This document shows positions 62,352-64,000 of a DNA stretch of 64,000 nt, in pieces (position 1 is the first letter of the stretch; each line of letters starts with the position of its first letter). Origin of the DNA: Phenylobacterium soli (GTDB lineage Bacteria; Pseudomonadota; Alphaproteobacteria; Caulobacterales; Caulobacteraceae); NCBI RefSeq assembly GCF_003254475.1, contig NZ_QFYQ01000003.1:1-64000 (forward strand), in the 5' to 3' direction. Below the pieces are notes generated by a model that ran no database searches, was not told the origin of the DNA, and was given only the letters and a program-made list of their open reading frames with translations. A program made the position numbers and the translations under genes.

Positions 62352-62807
62352 CTACTTCTCGTTCGGGTCCGAACCGTCCTTCGGCGCGCCGGTGCCGGAG
62401 GAGCCCATGAACACCTTGCGGCCATCGGTGAAGGTCACGTCGCGGCCGTTGGCCTTGCAGACCGGGGTGCAGGCCTTGTCCTTGGACTGGTAGCCGCGGA
62501 CGATCACCTCAGTGCCGGGCTTCAGCGAATTGCGGTCGATGCCGGCGCGCAGCAGGGTGTTGGGCGTGCCGCCTTCCACCATCCACTCGCGGGCCTGGCC
62601 GTCGGGGCCGGCGGCCATGACATGCACCCAGGCGTGCGGGTTGATCCACTCGACCTTGGTCACCTTGCCGCGCAGCAGCACCGGCGCCTTGCCGTCGAAT
62701 TCGGCCGAGAAGGCGTGGTGGGCGGCGGCCTGGCCGACGCCGATCGCGGCGGCGGCGAGAAGGCCCGCGCCGAAAACGGTGGGAAGGTTGAAACGACGGA
62801 AATTCAT
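62352..62807 (-). CDS. DUF6152 family periplasmic protein
   Basis: 151 residues from ATG. Signal peptide (LPTVFGAGLLAAAAIGVGQAAA) precedes the domain start HHAFSAEFDGKAPVLLRGKVTKVEWINPHAWV, the recurring block of this family, which is common in alphaproteobacteria and gammaproteobacteria. Function unknown. It follows the 299-residue secreted protein on the same strand, about 95 bases away, and the two are often neighbours, suggesting joint function. Confidence 0.85.
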   Translation of the reverse strand: MNFRRFNLPTVFGAGLLAAAAIGVGQAAAHHAFSAEFDGKAPVLLRGKVTKVEWINPHAWVHVMAAGPDGQAREWMVEGGTPNTLLRAGIDRNSLKPGTEVIVRGYQSKDKACTPVCKANGRDVTFTDGRKVFMGSSGTGAPKDGSDPNEK

Positions 62808-62901
62808 GGTGCGCCTCCAGCGCCAATGCTGACGTCTTCTTGTTGGGGAAAACCTACATGAGCCCGAGCTTGGCGTACATCGGCGCCCATGCAGGCGCCG
62901 A

Positions 62902-63801
62902 TCACTTCAGCGGTTCCTTGCGATACTGGCCGTACATGAGCTCTTCGACGAACTCGACGCACTTGAACTGGCCGAGCTGGGCGTCCTCGCCGACGTGGCG
63001 GTAGAGGTTCATGCTCATCTTCCACGGCCGGGTGAAGGCCGAGGGATCGGTGATCTCGGCCTCGTAGCGCATGACGTTGGCCGAGACCGGCGTGTAGCGC
63101 TCGACGACCTTCATGTCCGCGGAGTGGAAGTTGCCGGCCCGGTCGAGCCAGCTCGAGTCGTTCTGGCCCGTGACCACGACCACCAGGGTGTCGCCTTCCC
63201 AGTGGGCGACCGACTGGCCCATCCAGCTGTCGATCGGGGCCGGGCCGGGATCGGTGAACAGCAGGTTCCGGACCGCGCCGGCGTACTCGTAGGCGATGAG
63301 CAGCTGCTTGTCGGACTGGAAGATCTGGAAGGGGTGGCTCATGTAGTTGGCGCGCGGCACGCCGGGCAGGTAGCACTTGATCTCGGGATCCTTGTGGATC
63401 CAGTCGGCGCGGTTCTCGTCGCGTGTCTTGCGAGCCTCGGCCGTGTAGGGAATCTCGCCCCCTTCGACGACGCCCAGGCCGGCGGGCACGGCGCCCACCG
63501 CGCCGAGCGCCAGGACCTCCCTGGACGGCACGGGGCCGAAGGGGCCGGGGCGCATCTGCAGGGCGGCGCTGGCCGGATGCGGCTCGACGTTCCAGCCGGC
63601 CGTGTTCATCACCTGCCAGACGCCATTGAGGTCGGGGTGGACCTTGTCCGGTCCGCGGGGCGCCCGGTAGGCGAGCGCCTGGCTCGCCTTGCCCGCCTGG
63701 GGTTTCGCCTTCGCCGGCGCCGCCATGGCCGAGCCCGCGACGAGCGCCTGACCGCCGATCACAACGCCCGCAACGGCAAGCGCGGCCGCAATCCTCTTCA
63801 T
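62902..63801 (-). CDS. Secreted protein of unknown function, next to DUF6152
   Basis: 299 residues from the ATG at 63801; a longer frame to 63909 lacks support. Signal peptide (AAALAVAGVVIGGQALVAGSAMA-A). The mature protein has blocks LNGVWQVMNTAGWN, CYLPGVPRANYMSHPFQIFQ, WMGQSVAHWEGDTLVVVVTGQ and FTRPWKMSMNLYRH, a pattern seen in many uncharacterised alphaproteobacterial envelope proteins. No catalytic motif can be assigned. Confidence 0.7.
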   Translation of the reverse strand: MKRIAAALAVAGVVIGGQALVAGSAMAAPAKAKPQAGKASQALAYRAPRGPDKVHPDLNGVWQVMNTAGWNVEPHPASAALQMRPGPFGPVPSREVLALGAVGAVPAGLGVVEGGEIPYTAEARKTRDENRADWIHKDPEIKCYLPGVPRANYMSHPFQIFQSDKQLLIAYEYAGAVRNLLFTDPGPAPIDSWMGQSVAHWEGDTLVVVVTGQNDSSWLDRAGNFHSADMKVVERYTPVSANVMRYEAEITDPSAFTRPWKMSMNLYRHVGEDAQLGQFKCVEFVEELMYGQYRKEPLK

Positions 63802-64000
63802 CCGTCTCCCCCCAATCGTCCCCGCGTCATTGCGCGGAGCGTTCGTTGAACAATGTCTAGCGGACCGCGGCTGAGACCGCCACTTCGCCCGCGCCTTTTG
63901 ACAATCCATGTCGGGCCGTTTAGCGCCGAGACATGGCGCTCCGTCCCCTATTCGCGACTCCGATCTATGAAGCGACGCTTAGCACGGACCGGTCGTTCGA
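63802..64000. other. Right-edge region, no complete gene seen
   Basis: These 199 bases upstream of the secreted-protein gene show no supported coding frame. They probably hold its promoter and the edge of the next gene. I cannot assign signals with confidence. Confidence 0.4.

Overview
The window is very GC-rich, densely packed alphaproteobacterial chromosome. Gene content (many acyl-CoA dehydrogenases, thiolases and short-chain dehydrogenases, LuxR-type regulators fused to an alpha/beta-hydrolase fold, small secreted proteins of unknown function) and style (overlapping operons, frequent GTG/TTG starts) point to Caulobacterales, most likely Phenylobacterium or a close relative. This placement is inferred from content, not from a marker gene. 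I see no phage, insertion sequence, CRISPR array or rRNA. The one tRNA is a tRNA-Ile2(CAU) at 53898-53973 on the minus strand.

Layout. 1-1597 (-): the 5' part of an RTX repeat protein that runs off the left edge. 1772-5332 (+): two tandem paralogous regulators, each with two LuxR-like helix-turn-helix segments and a C-terminal alpha/beta-hydrolase fold that has lost its catalytic Ser and His. 5402-6868: an L,D-transpeptidase. 6895-13010: a lipid/CoA block with an acyl-CoA dehydrogenase pair (-), then thiolase, SDR, DUF1330 and thiolase-like genes (+). 13007-14713 (-): glutathione-dependent formaldehyde dehydrogenase and a Cys-containing partner. 14873-19873 (+): small proteins, an EmrB/EmrA-type efflux pair and a secreted amidase. 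19870-22127 (-): a second acyl-CoA dehydrogenase pair. 22249-28338: a sorbosone-dehydrogenase-like lipoprotein, GNAT, VOC, M24 peptidase, SDR, thiolase and free-Met-sulfoxide reductase. 28390-31453: poorly characterised genes and a lone response regulator. 31560-35450: an S9 peptidase and a hybrid histidine kinase. 35660-41590: thiolase-AtuA, KDG kinase, an XRE/DUF2083 regulator and a MerR regulator.

41769-49552 is the most coherent unit: a MarR regulator, then CtaG, a PQQ alcohol dehydrogenase with the Asp-Tyr-Asp signature of lanthanide enzymes, a lipoprotein cytochrome c, and oxidase subunits II (with fused cytochrome c), I and III, then a small membrane protein. An OprB-type porin lies convergent to it. 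As read, it encodes a short periplasmic chain from alcohol through PQQ and cytochrome c to O2. Two near-identical palindromes lie ahead of marR and ahead of ctaG, which suggests MarR controls itself and the chain. Subunit I lacks the canonical D-channel Glu and K-channel Lys.

51038-64000 holds housekeeping and accessory genes: an alpha/beta hydrolase, SDR, the tRNA, SIMPL protein, panD, a Raf-kinase-inhibitor-like protein, a beta-lactamase-family esterase, a DUF6644-like membrane pair, the DUF190-CrcB fluoride pair, an MFS transporter, and a DUF6152 protein with a secreted unknown. Three convergent gene pairs share a CTAG in which both stop codons overlap.
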